In this document: in pieces, positions 43,610 to 56,117 of the stretch | How the letters are laid out: every line of letters starts with the position of its first letter | Numbering within the stretch: the first letter of the stretch is position 1 | Assembly: GCF_002865645.1 (NCBI RefSeq) | Contig: NW_020194626.1 | Coordinates: 372,001-436,000, forward strand | Length of the DNA stretch: 64,000 nucleotides | Source: Hyaloscypha bicolor E | Taxonomy: Eukaryota; Ascomycota; Leotiomycetes; Helotiales; Hyaloscyphaceae | Direction: 5' to 3' | Notes under the pieces: generated by a model | The model's database searches: none | Told to the model about the DNA's origin: nothing | Seen by the model: only the letters and a program-made list of their open reading frames with translations | Program-made: the position numbers and the translations under genes

Positions 43610-46600
43610 TCACAACAAGCTCTGATATGCATCCAATCCTGACTTCTGCGTCGGAGGCTTCGATTGAGCAGGATTCCCAAACGCCGATGCCATACTAGAC
43701 TGCTGAGGTGCTTGATGTGAAGGTGCAGTGAAAGAATTGGCCCCTGGCGGTGGAGGCAGTGAGAATGAGTTTGGCGAGCTCGTAATTGGTCGCTGGCTAA
43801 GTGGAGGAGGAAGTGTGAATGCATTTGGGCTGTTCGTTGTCGGTCTGTTCATAGACATGTTAGACATCGAATTCCCCACATTTCCCATGGAAGAGAGTAT
43901 AGGATTTGTTGCAGGTGTGCCATTGTTGCTAGACCAGGGATTCGAAGCTGGGGTACCCCAGTTCATTGAGGTCAAAGGCTGAGGATTTTGGAAGCTAGAC
44001 ATCGGTTGTGGTTGGAGTGAAGCTGCATTGTAGTTGGGTTGCGGTTGTAAGGGAGCATTGAAACTCTGTTGCGGTTGAGGCTGAAGAGGCTGGGAATATT
44101 GAGTGGCCGATGGTGAGAGGGCACTAAAACTTGACAGGTCTGGAGTAATGGTTCTAGCCGTAGGACCTTGGGGTCTAATGATCCCCATGGCATTCCCTGG
44201 CGTTGAAGGTGTTGTGGGACTGGGAGTTGACCAAGAAAATGAGGCCGGCTTCGTTTGGTTCGGAAGGTTGCGTTGATGAGCAGTGGCATTCGCAGGCGTG
44301 GCATCCCACCCATTCAAAGGATTAGCCACATCACTGGTCCCTGCTGTACCCTTCACAAGTCTTTCAAAGTCGATTTCGGGATCGTTGGATCCTCCACTGG
44401 TTGAGAAAGCGTTTTTGGCGCCAAATGACATGAAGTCGTCATTATCCGTTTTCGATCCGTTGGTGCCAGATAGTTCTTGTAACTTCTTGGTCTGTTCAAC
44501 CTCAACTCTGGAAGATAGACTCTTTATCAAATCCATGAAAGCTTGGAATTGCTTCAAATCGAGCAATGGCCCCAAACTCATACTCCACAGAACAGGAAGG
44601 ATATCCATGGCAACGAAGTCGGCGTCTGCGATTGTACCAACTTGACGCAGAACGTTGAGCGCCGCCATTGCCACAGCTGGCTCTTTTGTTTTTATTGCTC
44701 TTATGAGTGGAACAATCTTCTCTTGCATTGTATACTTGTCGAGAGCGGTTGAAGAGCTTGTCTTTTTAGTGTTCGTCATGATCCCATCAAGGCCATCATT
44801 GCTCCCAGCTGGGTCATTCGAGCCCCCACAGAGTATCACAAACGCTTCAAGGCCTCGCACCTTGATCCCGAGACTGCTCGTCTTCGTGAATACAGAAGCA
44901 ATGACTGGGAAGAGCTCATTCTTTATCGTCGAGAAGTCTAGCACAGGTAGAATAGCAGGTAGGCTCCGTAATGAAGCGTCCACAATGCTATGCGTTGGAG
45001 ACTCGATTGCTAAATGTATTACGGGAAGGATATCTTGTCATGTTAGCAAGGAAGTCATTCGAGCATGGTCTGACATACTATCTTTGAATTCTTTCCCAGA
45101 GCAGTTGCTGGTAGTGGCACTGATATGCTCAAGCAAAACCATAAGACCAGCCTCTTTAGCTGGATCCCTATCAGCTTGGCCTTTCGCGTCGGATTTTGAA
45201 GCGGCAGGTGGTATGAAAATCTCCGTCAATCGTGGCATAATCTTTTCTGTAAATGGACGCCGCCCAGAAGGCAATAGTTCGATAATCTTAAAGACGTTCT
45301 GTAAAATCAGAGACAAAAGTTCACGGTCTTTCATCTCTTCCAGCAGTGCTGGGAGAACTTTCTTGTCAAGGACGGACTTTGGGAATGAAGGGAGCACTCG
45401 CGAAAGTCCACGCATGAACTGTGACTTTTCATTCGGTGTTTTGGCTGGAAGAGCATCGAGGAATCGAATTGTTGAGATCAAAATATTATCAAAATAGGCG
45501 CTTTGTTGGAATTCCTTGGCAGTCATACGTTGAGCCGGCCGCCTGGTTATTAGACGAGGCAATACTGATGCAGAAAGATCTTTTGGAATAGGTCGTGATG
45601 AGAGAAAGCTATTGGTGGCTGATGGAATGGTCGATGAGGATGAAAACAACCTCCTGTAAGTTGTTATGCTAGAATTAGTCTCCAGCGGAGAAGTATGAGG
45701 GGAATTGTATAGAGCAATTATCAGCAGACCGAGGGAGAACATATCAGCAGCTATGTTCAGGTTCGAGTCCAGGACAAAATCTGGTGAGCAGTAGTCCAGG
45801 TTCATTTGAACGGATTTTGGTAATCGGCTAAGAAATGTCATAGTAAGCTTGATATATCGACAGTTTGCAGGAGTTGATTCTTGGGTAGAAACGGATACAC
45901 ATACGGATCAATATTGAGGACTTCGGAGAGGCTAATGGGGGTCACGGACGTCGGCTTTGTCGAATTATCAGGGGGGCTTGCGAAACTTAGGCCACTAATC
46001 TTCCAATCCGACTTTGAACGAGTGAGCTAAATCTTGTGTATGGTGCATCCAAGCATGAAAGCCGCAGGATGACTTGAACACTTACTTTTGCATTGACAAA
46101 AACAGCATCCGGGGTCAAGTTGCCATGAACAAGACCAGCATTATCATGTAAAAACTCCAACGCTTTGCTGATTTGCTCGAGGCCCTTCTGTATCTCTAGT
46201 TCGTCGATTTCCAGTTCTCGTCTCTTCCTACCCCCTTCCGAGTCTTCTGTCACGTATCGGCTGGATCTTCCACCAACCCCGCTGGCTCTTTCTTGTTCGT
46301 CCTTCTCCTGTAATAAGCCGGATAATGAGGCGGTAACCAACTCCGTAGCAAATTGCAGCCCACCATTTCGTGCATCTTCCACAGGTTCGACAAGCTCCAG
46401 GATATTTGGATGTCGTAGTCTGGCCTAGAAAATGGGATTATGTTAGTACGGGCTTTACCAACTCAAGCAAAACTTCAACATTGTTGAAAATTTCTTATCC
46501 CGGCAATCCTCGAAGCTCCGGTTTAGCCCCAAAACCGTGCTTTTTTCTCAAGACTTGGGATATATCCCCAGGATAGACTTCAGAGCCCAAGCTGGTTCCA

Positions 46601-47147
46601 CGTTGCGAAAGAACTTTGACTTCCTAGATTTCACCAATCAAAGTGACTTTTGTTTGCCCTAAAAGTGCAACTCTTCCAGGCATAAAGGTAATAAGTAACC
46701 TTACCAAAGACGAAGCCTCCTTCTTTAGCCTCTCCACTACCTCCTCAGTTGCTCTCTTCATTGACGATGCGCTCGACCTCCCTAAGGAAGCGCCATGCGA
46801 ATCCAGGGATTTTCTATCGAAAACAAAGACAGAGGCCGCCTTTCCAGTTGACTTCTTCTTCGCATCGTATATTTTCCATGGACCCGAAGTCGAGGATGGC
46901 GAGGCAGCAACTGTGTAGTTCGAGTTGATGTTCGAAGAGAAGGACTTCAGCGCTGAGCCTAGGAGATGTCAGTCTTGAAGGTCCTTATCGAATCGGGACA
47001 ATGGTTAGGATCCAGGCCGCAGACAAAGCAGTCCTTCAACATCCTCACTGTCCGCACAAGGGTCCAGATTAATGCAGATGGTGAAGATTGCTAGTAGCTC
47101 CCAACCAAGGCGTAGAGTGCCCAAAACCAGGACAGCTTACTGAACAT
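43610..47147 (-). CDS. SCY1-like (SCYL2-type) pseudokinase
   Basis: Six exons (47147-47141, 46958-46705, 46424-46086, 46026-45905, 45827-45079, 45033-43610) give 964 residues. The first exon is just 7 bp (MF plus one base); it is placed because MFSSALKSFSSNINSNY then reads like the family start. The kinase-like domain has GPWKIYDAKKKSTGK, SVFVFDRKSL, LRHPNILELVEP, and HGNLTPDAVF where active kinases have HRD, so it is a pseudokinase. HEAT-like helices follow (ILQNVFKIIELLPSG, IESPTHSIVDASLRSLPAI). The long C-terminus is Pro/Gln/Asn/Ser-rich with NPF-like and GF-rich motifs. SCYL proteins work in clathrin-linked traffic between Golgi and endosomes. The first two introns, 182 and 280 bp, are long for this window. 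Confidence 0.9.
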
Positions 47148-47597
47148 CTTCGCAACTCAGCTCCGCGCTGTCTCCCCAGAATGTGTGAAATTGGTCGGGG
47201 CCTAATTCTCTCATGCCAGATTTCCCAAAATATACAGATCACTAAAACTCCAACGGGTTGTAGGATGTGCCGAACTGAGTCTGAGTGCGCTGGCTAGTAG
47301 GAGATGGTGGTGGCAGATGTCCAAGATTGTCTGGAACTTCTTGAGATGTTGCCAGAGAAGATGTGGTGATAGCCGTCAAGCCTCGTCTGATGTGAGTGGC
47401 CTGTACAGACGAGGCTGCCCACTGAGAGCTGATCCACAGGGCGCATTGACAAGCTCCGATTTCAGGAGACCTCAAAATAAATATCTAGCTTGAGTTGACT
47501 CACCATTCATTCCACTACAACGAGTACAGAAGCGACGACAAGTTGGCGAACCTAATCGCGAAGGTCAACTTGCAGATCTGGGCATCTATTTGTCAAG
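47148..47597. promoter_or_regulatory. Divergent promoter of the SCY1-like and aminotransferase genes
   Basis: Head-to-head starts 450 bp apart. No specific binding site could be assigned by eye. Confidence 0.35.
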
Positions 47598-48884
47598 ATG
47601 CTTCGTCAATTGCGCCCGCAGAGTGTGCTTTTCAAGCAGTCGCCTTCGAGGCTGATACTTGCAGCATGGGAGGGCTCGAGATCCTACAGTATCCAGGCCA
47701 AAGCTGCGTCCACGGCGAAGCTCCAGGATATCGACCTGAGCAAGCTGTCTATCACAAAGACCACTACACCAAAAGAACTCGTTCCTTCAAATGAATTGGT
47801 CTTTGGCAGAACGTTCACAGGTAGCCACCCACTTTCAAATTCTGCTTTGCAATGCTAACCACTACCAGATCATATGCTCAGTCTCGAATGGACCGCCTCA
47901 GATGGCTGGCTTCCCGCACGAATCACTCCCTACCAAAATCTCTCCCTCGATCCCGCAAGCTGCGTATTCCACTACGCATTTGAATGCTTCGAAGGCATGA
48001 AAGCCTACAAAGACAGCAAAGGACAAGTCAGACTTTTTAGACCAATGAAGAACATGGAAAGAATGAACAGCTCATCTGCACGAATTGCACTGCCTACATT
48101 TGACGGAGCCGCTATGATCCAACTGATCGCCAAGTTTGCCGCTATGGAGGAGCGATTCATTCCTTCTACCAGAGGATATTCGTTATATCTGCGGCCGACA
48201 ATGATTGGCACGCAAAGAACGCTGGGTGTTGGTCCTCCTGGCTCTGCATTGTTGTTTGTTATTGCTTCGCCAGTTGGTCCGTACTATCCAACGGGCTTCA
48301 AGGCTGTATCACTGGAAGCCACAGATTACGCTGTTCGAGCTTGGCCTGGAGGAGTAGGTGACAAGAAGCTTGGAGCAAATTATGCTCCTTGCATTGCCCC
48401 CCAACTGGAAGCTGCCAAAAGAGGATTTCACCAGAACTTGTGGCTGTTTGGTGACGAGGAGTTTGTTACGGAGGTTGGAACCATGAACATGTTCGTGGCT
48501 ATCAAGAACAAGGAAACTGGACAGAATGAGCTCATTACCGCGCCTCTTGACGGTACGATCCTTGCGGGCGTAACTAGAGATTCAGTGCTATCACTAGCAC
48601 GGGAGAAACTGGCACCAGAAGGATGGATCATCTCAGAGCGAAAGTACACTATGCAAGAGCTCTCGGATGCGGCGAAGGAAGGGAGACTGATTGAGGCATT
48701 TGGTACTGGGACTGCCGCGGTTGTGAGTCCAGTACGGAATATCAGCTGGAGGGGTAACCCGGTAGAGTGTGGGTTGAGACCTGATCAGGAGGCTGGGGAG
48801 ATTGCACAAAAGATGAAGGACTGGATTGAGGCGAGGCAGTATGGTGATGAGGAGCATGAATGGAGTTACGTTGTTCCTCAATAG
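47598..48884 (+). CDS. Branched-chain amino-acid aminotransferase, mitochondrial form
   Basis: Two exons (47598-47820, 47869-48884; intron 48 bp) give 412 residues. The start MLRQLRPQSVLFKQSPSRLI is basic, hydroxylated and acid-free, a clear mitochondrial presequence. The core shows YAFECFEGMKAYK, GYSLYLRPTMIGTQ, GPYYPTGFKAVSLEATDYAV, then GGVGDKKLGANYAP with the PLP lysine at about residue 241. The late EAFGTGTAAVVSPV is the PLP-phosphate cup of class IV aminotransferases. It exchanges amino groups between Leu, Ile, Val and 2-oxoglutarate, for synthesis and breakdown. Confidence 0.96.
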
Positions 48885-49333
48885 GGTGCATCGATGTATT
48901 ATCATCTAAAGGGTGGACAAAAAGCTGGGCGGGTCGGAGCTTCATTCAACATAAAGTTAATGATATTTGCATTGCAAATCAAAGCAGTCAAGGGGCGGCT
49001 GTTAGCCTGGGGTGTGTAAAGTAATTCAACTCGACCATGAGTCAAAAAGTGCAATTGACAATCCCGGCGGCGACTATCAATGCTGACTTGGAGATCGGCT
49101 CAATTGGAAAGTTGGAACTCACTCTTAAGCCCGCTCAATCACAAGTAAAATCCCCCCCAAAAATTGACGAGTGTGCAGTAATCCATTGAACACCTAACAA
49201 GCAGAGATCTTGTCTATCTCGCCCTCGATGCCGGGCTCCCATCGAGTACGTCAAAGCACCCCCCACCTCAAACGAGAAACCTAAATGCATATGTACAACC
49301 ATCATTCAATGCCCATCTATCCCCTCACAACAG
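48885..49333. other. Convergent intergenic region, no gene seen
   Basis: Lies between the 3' ends of the aminotransferase and the complex I subunit gene. Nothing recognisable. Confidence 0.4.
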
Positions 49334-49858
49334 CTACGACTTGTTCTCCGGTTCCTTCAAGATGCCCTCAACTTCTAACCGCCTCCGAGCTTCTTCGAGT
49401 GCCCAAGTTTGTATCCTACGTATCATGTATGAGTCAGCCTGTGCTCTCTACCATCATTGCTCCCAATTCAACCCTCCATTCCATCTCCCACCTCTCGTAC
49501 CGAAAATGACGCTCCTCTATGCTTCAATGCATAGAGAAAGGAAGATAGATATAAGGTAAACTCACGACGTATCCGGCTTAAAAGCATAAGCCACAACCCC
49601 CAACCCCAAACTCCCAAAGAACCCCCAAATCCACACCGTCTCCCAGCCCTCCTTTTCCGCCTTCTCGCCGGGCTTCACACCAAACAGCCACCCACTAGGC
49701 GGATCATAATGATCCTCATGCGCATGATCCGCCGCCTTCCTTTCTGTCGACTGCGAGAACGCCCGTACGCCTATCCGTTGCGAGATGGCGAGCGCTGATG
49801 ATTGGGAAGAGATCGAGTTCGCGACACGCGGGAGAGCGACTGGGCGCGGGAGAGGCAT
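49334..49858 (-). CDS. Mitochondrial complex I subunit, ESSS/NDUFB11 type
   Basis: Two exons (49858-49566, 49415-49334; intron 150 bp) give 124 residues. The first 40 residues form a basic mitochondrial leader (PRPVALPRVANSISS, QRIGVRAFSQSTERK). DHYDPPSGWLFGVKPGEK is the family signature before a single membrane span (VWIWGFFGSLGLGVVAYAF). The second exon continues DTSIQTWALEEARRRLEVEG and ends KEPENKS. The first exon alone would already end in a TGA inside the donor; the spliced form restores the conserved helix after the membrane span. It is an accessory subunit of the membrane arm of NADH:ubiquinone oxidoreductase. Confidence 0.9.
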
Positions 49859-50643
49859 CGTGATGGCGTGCCTCGAATGGAGTGGAGGTGTTCGTTGATG
49901 GGGGTGGGAGAGGTTGTTTGCAGTGAGGTTGAAGTTGAGATCGTCCACTGAATGGGCTCTAGCGAGTGTTTTAGCGCAGCCGATCCGCCGACCTCCTCCT
50001 TCGCTCAGAGTGGGGTCCCTTCCTTTCCTCCAGTACACTACGGATAAATCTCCTTGTTTGCTTTCTGCTTATTTCTCCTTGCATTTACGTTCCTTAGTCG
50101 CTTTTGCTTCACTGATGTCAAGATTTCACTAGCATTGAATGCCGTCAAGCTCACATTTCTATATGCTTGTAAATAAGCAAGCAGGTGAAACCGGCTTCGA
50201 ATCCACTTTCTTTGCATACAAAAGAAGTTTACCAGCAAGAGAACTACAAGGTAGGGTTTGCAGTTCCTGTCTTGATTTGTTCGTATTGTTCCCATGACAA
50301 ATCCGGTTCGCGCTATATCTCTCAAGGAATGTGTCCTTTGTGTGGATGTTTGGTTGGTGGCGAGGTGGGGACTTCGTTTCTTTTTTGATATAGGTGGGAG
50401 AGAAAGATAGGCTTGGAGCCCAAATACATCTTGTCATTGCATTCTATGGTACCAAAATACCTCGAACACGTGCCTCGAACCATCGCCAAGCCTCCCTTGT
50501 GTTAACCTCGATGTTTTATCCCTAAGATTTCCCATGGCCATAACCAAAAGCCAGAACAAGAAGCACATCACCACTACAAAGAATTAGTTGACCGATCTAT
50601 AGAACTGACCAACAATGTGTGTACAATACCCCTCATTACTTCA
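49859..50643. other. Intergenic region, no gene seen
   Basis: Promoter of the complex I gene and 3' flank of the next small gene. No convincing coding sequence. Confidence 0.4.
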
Positions 50644-50874
50644 TTAAATACCACCACCATGTCTGCTATGCACAACCTTCGCCATGTGCCCCCAAGGATC
50701 CCGCTTATCAAGCGGTTCGCGGTCCTGCACATCCGTAGTTGTGTCCTTCCTAACGATATCCGTGTCTTGTTGCTCTTGAAGGTTCTCTTTGCTGTGCTTC
50801 TTCGCCAACTTGTGAGAGCCTGATGCACCGGAGCCTTCGGGCTGTCGATCAGCCTTTGACGGATGACTTCCCAT
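50644..50874 (-). CDS. Small hydrophilic hypothetical protein (76 aa)
   Basis: An intact ATG-to-stop frame rich in Lys, Asp, Ser and His: MGSHPSKADRQPEGSGASG, then KLAKKHSKENLQEQQDTD, ending WGHMAKVVHSRHGGG. It is probably disordered, with no cysteine and no membrane span. This composition is like small fungal conidiation or stress-linked proteins, but no family can be named. It is bounded by gene-free DNA on both sides. Confidence 0.4.
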   Translation of the reverse strand: MGSHPSKADRQPEGSGASGSHKLAKKHSKENLQEQQDTDIVRKDTTTDVQDREPLDKRDPWGHMAKVVHSRHGGGI

Positions 50875-51746
50875 ATCGGAAATATTTTTAATACGGGTTT
50901 TCGGGAAATGAGGTCTTGAGTGAGGTGTTTTCGGTTCAAGGAGAGAGTTTTGGGGGCTTGGCAGGCTTTAATGAAGTTGTGAAAGCTGTCCAGATCATCA
51001 TGAGGCTCCGAGCTGGCTGAGCCTGCTGAGCCTCCTCAGCCTCTCAGGCAGCGATGTTGTTGAGGCTTAGACTAACACTCCCCCCATGTCATAACCATTG
51101 GTTGCCCGACGATCGAATCACTTTTACATTGAAGAGGCTGAGTAGTTGCCAGTTAATTTGAAAGACTAAATACAGGTGTGAAGCGCATGTCGTGTCCTTG
51201 GTGCGAATAAACATCTCTAAAAGTCACGTTACGAACACGTTGCAAGGCAAAAGCATCTAAAGGTCAATCTGGTTTCATTCATTTACTTTTGCTCATTGAG
51301 GACGATCATTAGCCGGTTGCCCAACTCAGCTGCGATTATGCTCTGCAAGTGGACACTCATCGAGGCCCCTCAGATGTCCCAATCTATATCCCCATTCTAA
51401 GTAAAGACTGTTGTAGACCCAGTCCCTGTGTTAAGGATCATGAATCTATGTGCGGGTTGTGGCCCCCAGTGCAGCGCATTATTGACAAAAGGACTACAAA
51501 TATACAGTTTGATTTTTGCGCGGTAAAAAAACGCAACGCGACGCAACCAACGAACGCCAGGCAACATACTTCTCGCGGTAATGCTAATCAAATCCCCACT
51601 TACGCCGTAATTATAGGAAAAAGTGAAAGGTATGTACAGAGCGGTTTTAGAAAAGGGTATAGTTGTACAGAGCGACAATTCGGATGCGAAATCTAGTACT
51701 CGTAGGTAGAGGATGATAGGTGAAAACGAGGTGAAAGAAATCAGGA
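50875..51746. other. Intergenic region, no gene seen
   Basis: Includes a short run of near-repeats GAGCTGGCTGAGCCTGCTGAGCCTCCTCAGCCTC near 51010-51043 (simple AGCC/TGAG pattern) and otherwise no feature. Confidence 0.4.
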
Positions 51747-54700
51747 TCATGGCCTGGTGACCGCTCGAGGTGGCGATCGAGGTGCTTCAGTGGCAGGTTC
51801 TGGAGCGACCTCTGAAATTTGGCTTGGGGGGGCGTCGAGATTATGTGGGCGTTCCGTTGTAATGGGGTCATCGGGCCTCGTAGCAGGATGGATCTCGACC
51901 CCGTCTCGGGATTCCAGATCGGTGCGTGCGTTCCATCGTTGAAACCTCGTGGATTCATTCTCACTATTATAGTTTCGTTCGATTGGCGACCAACCAGCCA
52001 CACTACCTGCAATGATACCAGCCATAACAGTCGTAGCTCCCAAAGCGGAGTTAGACCGAGACCGGTTGCTTCTGCCGCGTTTGCGGGATGCAGGGGTCAC
52101 AACATGCGTGCCTTGAGATCCGAAGCTGTCCTCACGCTGAGGCTCTCCATTTGGAGTCTGCGGAACGGAGTTGCTCCTTGAACGAGAACCGCTTCGGGAC
52201 CGTGGAAGAAGTTGGTCGCGAGCATCTTGCATGGCAAATTTGAGGTTGTTCAATCGGCCACCCTTAACACGCTTGAGGAAGCTGAGTTCTTCCTTGACAT
52301 CAGCTAGCGGCCTCGGGAAGCGGAAATGCTCCTCCTCGTCCGAGATAGTAACCTCTGGTCCCTTTGGTCGACGCTTCAAGTAGTTGGGAATTAATCTGAC
52401 AATGATCTCGTCTGGAACAAGACGGATGGCGGCTCCAATAGGAATTGACAAGGCGCCAAGAATAATTGAGTAAAGCCATTGTGCAGTGTTCAGATGCACA
52501 ACGTTGAATGCTTTGCCTCCAACGAAGATGATCATGACCTGGCCTCCAACCATGACGAGATTTATGGCCATGAAAAACCAATTACGACTGACGCCCTCAA
52601 AGATATTAAACTTGTTGTCAAGTCGACGATTGCTAGGAGTTGGTTAGCTCTGTTGGAAATAACAAGGTGTGGAAAGCTCTACTCACTTCCATTGATTGAA
52701 AATCTGCATCCATACGAAAGTATTGAAGACAAGGGTGGGAATTTGTTCTTGTTCGTGGGGCGACTGGTAGGAAAGGATTGATACCGCCCCATAGTTGAGC
52801 AAGAGCGTAATAGCGAGTTGAAACAATGCCTCTCCAATGATCATCTTCCACATAGTTATTGAGATCAGTGGTGCTGACTTAGGATCTGGTTTTCGGTCCA
52901 GGATGCTCTCGGTAGGCGGATCTGTTGCCAAGGCCAAGGCCGCCATAGTGTCCATGATAAGGTTTACCCAGAGCAGTTGCACCGCCGTCAAAACTGACTC
53001 TTCGCTGGCGCTGGCTACAGCGGTAATAAAAGTCAGCAGCACAGCAGTAATGTTGACCGTGACTTGGAACTGCAGGAACTTCTTTACGGCGTCATTGACA
53101 GCTCGGCCCCACATCATAGCTTTGACAATGGACTTGAAGTTGTCATCCATCAGAATGATAGCGGAAGCTTCCTTAGCTACCTCAGTACCAGAAATGCCCA
53201 TGGAGAAGCCAACGTCTGCAGTCTTGAGAGCAGGTGCATCGTTGGTGCCATCACCAGTGACGGCAACAGTCTCACCAAGCTCTTTAAGCCGTCTAACGAG
53301 GATTTGCTTGTCCTTGGGGCTAGATCTTGCTAGAACCTGAAGACGAGGAATCATTTGATCCATCTCAGTCTTGCTAAGCTTTCGGAAAGCTGGTCCTTCC
53401 ATGATGAGACCACCCTTGGTGAAGATACCGCATTCTGTAGCAATAGCTCTCGCAGTAATCATGTTGTCACCAGTGACCATCCGAACGACAACACCAGCTC
53501 TCTGGCAAGTCGCCACAGCTTCTGCCACACCCGCTCGCAAAGGATCTTGAATGCCGACAATGCTCAAAAGAACCATCTCGGTGAAGATGTCTTCAAAAAC
53601 AGCCTCAGAGCCTTCGCCATCCACGGTTCGAGCGCCTCTCGGAGGCCACCTGTCGAAGTCCCGATAAATCATGGCGATGGTTCGAAGCGATCGTGAAGCA
53701 TAATTGTCAATCAGGTTGTTGAGAGTTTGGCGATTGTCGTCTGTCATGTGAGAACTTGCAGGCTCATTCGTAGGATCGCGGATGATGGCTGTACATTTAT
53801 CAAGAAGTATCTCGGATGCTCCTTTCACGTAGAGTCTGTATTGTCCTTTATCCAATTGGATAACAACGCCCATGCACTTGCGACTCGAGTCGAAAGGAAT
53901 CAGCTGGACGATGTTGGCATTAGAGCGTTCCTGATCAACTGACTCCATGCCCAGGAATTCCTTTGCAAATAGAAGGAGGGCTGTTTCAGTCTTCGAGCCG
54001 ATGAAAGTCTTGACACCTTCAACGTCCCCTTCAAATGCGGTGGAGTTGACGGCAATCGAGTCTTTCAAAAGAGTTCTGACACCCTGGCTCAACGATGTAA
54101 CAACTTCTTGTGGGGATACATTTTCGATAGGTGCTTCTGGTTGAGTTTGTTTGCCTTTGGCGTTACCGTTGGATTTATCTGATGTATCAACAGTGCCACC
54201 AAATCGAGAGCTCGTTCCCAATGTACCAGCGACCACGGTCATCTTATTCTCAGTTAAGGTTCCAGTCTTGTCAGAGCAAATCGTTGTTGCGTTTCCCATA
54301 ACCTCGCATGCCTTGAGATGTCGGACGAGATTGTTGTCTTTCAGCATCCTAGTTGTGGCGAAGGCCAAAGCAAGTGTAACGGCCAATGGCAAGCCTTCAG
54401 GTACAGCGACAACAATGATGGTGACTGTTACAATGAAAATTTTAAGGAATTCTTGACCTTTCTCAGTGGGGGTACCATGGTTGTGTGGTAGGCGAACCAG
54501 AAATTCGATGAACAGGACCACGAACAAGAGAAGACCAGCAGCTCCACCAAGTTTCGCAATATATTCTGCCAGGGTGTTCAGCTTCGATTGGAGAGGCGTA
54601 ACTTCCGGATCCTCTCGCAGAGACATTAGAGTCTTGCCGTAGCTTGAATTGACACCAGTAGATGTGACCAGGAACGTGCCAACACCGTCCGTGACTTGTG

Positions 54701-56117
54701 CACCAGAAAGAATGAACGGATCCAGTTTCCTCAGACTGTCATGGTTCTCTATGGCGGCATAAACGTCATCGGCAGGGTGCTTTCGGAGCAAGTCAGATTC
54801 TCCAGTGGTTTGAGACTCGTCACATTTGACGTTGTGGCCTTCGATAAATATCCCGTCGACAGGAATCATGTCTCCCGGCTCCAAATGCATGACATCCCCA
54901 ACTAGAACATCGAATACGGAAATCTCTCGAGTCTTCCCTGATCGAATGACATTGACATTCCGATCCTGCTTCTTTTTGTTCAACTTGACGAATTGTAGCT
55001 CCTTCTGCCAGTCGTTCAAGGATCCAACCACAACAACGATAACGATAGCAACAATAATGGCAACGCCTTCGACCCACTCGATTGGGGGATTCTCCGAGTC
55101 ATGCTTTGTTCCAAAAGTCTGGTATAGCCCAACAGCCAGCGAAATAGCTGCGGCAATGGAGAGCAGAATCAGGACTTTGTCATTGTAGGTGATCCACATT
55201 AGCTGCAACAGGTTCTTCCCCTTCTTTGCTGGCAATCGATTGTCCTTGAACACCCGCTTTCTGTCATAGAATGAATCGCCTGGCGATGGTCTTCTTACCG
55301 ACACTCTCGATTCCTTGGAGTCGACTCGTGCTAGAGGGCGTGTCGAGTCGTACGGTCGTGGCGAAGTTGGTTTGCGAGCAGCGGCTTTCGCTTCGTCAAA
55401 GCTGACGGTCCCGTCTAGGTCGCTCTCATCAACACTCAGTCCAGCTTTCCTGTCCGTCCTCAACCCCCTTTCCAAGCCTGCCAAACCACCGAGTGCGTAA
55501 AATGCTGAGAGATTCTTGGGGTTGATGAGTTTGTTCAATTGTCCTTGTGAGAAGGCAAAACTATTGTCCACGACTTCGAACTCTTCCTCTGTCCCAGGAT
55601 CAGGTGTTAAGGCTTCGGGGTCGTTTATGATATCGTTGTTTCCGGGAGGCTTTCCAAACATTCGATCCTTGTCCCCTTGGGAGCTATTCGCAAATGTCTC
55701 CCCACTGTAATCCGTTTTCGCGTGGCTCCCGGTCTCGGATTCGATAGAATTCTGTCTTGATCTCGACATTGGTACAGCAAGAAATGCCGTTGACTTGTCC
55801 CCCCACCGCGCTGTTGGGGACGAGACATTGTGTGGTGACGTTGGCCGGCTATCCCTTTCCCTACTATCAAAGGACGACGAGGCTCGCAGTTCAGGTATCG
55901 ATACTCGGCTTGCTTGACTTTGGTGGCCCGAACGACTCGGCCGATTTCCATTGGAGGCTCCAATTCCATCGGCCAAGAGAGGGCTAGAAGCCTCGCCCTG
56001 TAACGTAGATGAGGTGTTAGGTAAGGCTCTAAGAGCAACAGCATCGCTGTCCATATCTTGAGGTGGGTTGTTGGGACTGACAGCAGATGTGTCTATTGTG
56101 ATTGTAGGTCTAGCCAT
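51747..56117 (-). CDS. PMC-type calcium-transporting P-type ATPase (P2B)
   Basis: Two exons (56117-52687, 52632-51747) give 1438 residues. A Ser-rich cytosolic N-terminus of about 300 residues leads to the core. The core has VPEGLPLAVTLALAFAT (M4 calcium site, about 573), CSDKTGTLTENKMTVV with the phosphorylated Asp at 616, and TGDGTNDAPALKTADVGF (hinge). These mark a plasma-membrane-calcium-ATPase-like pump, which in fungi sits mostly on the vacuole and moves Ca2+ out of the cytosol. After the last membrane spans, the C-terminal tail of about 200 residues is rich in Arg/Ser pairs (RSRSGSRSRSNSVPQ, KRGRSNRSRSNS). Fungal PMC pumps are often calcineurin-dependent; nothing here tests that. Confidence 0.96.
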
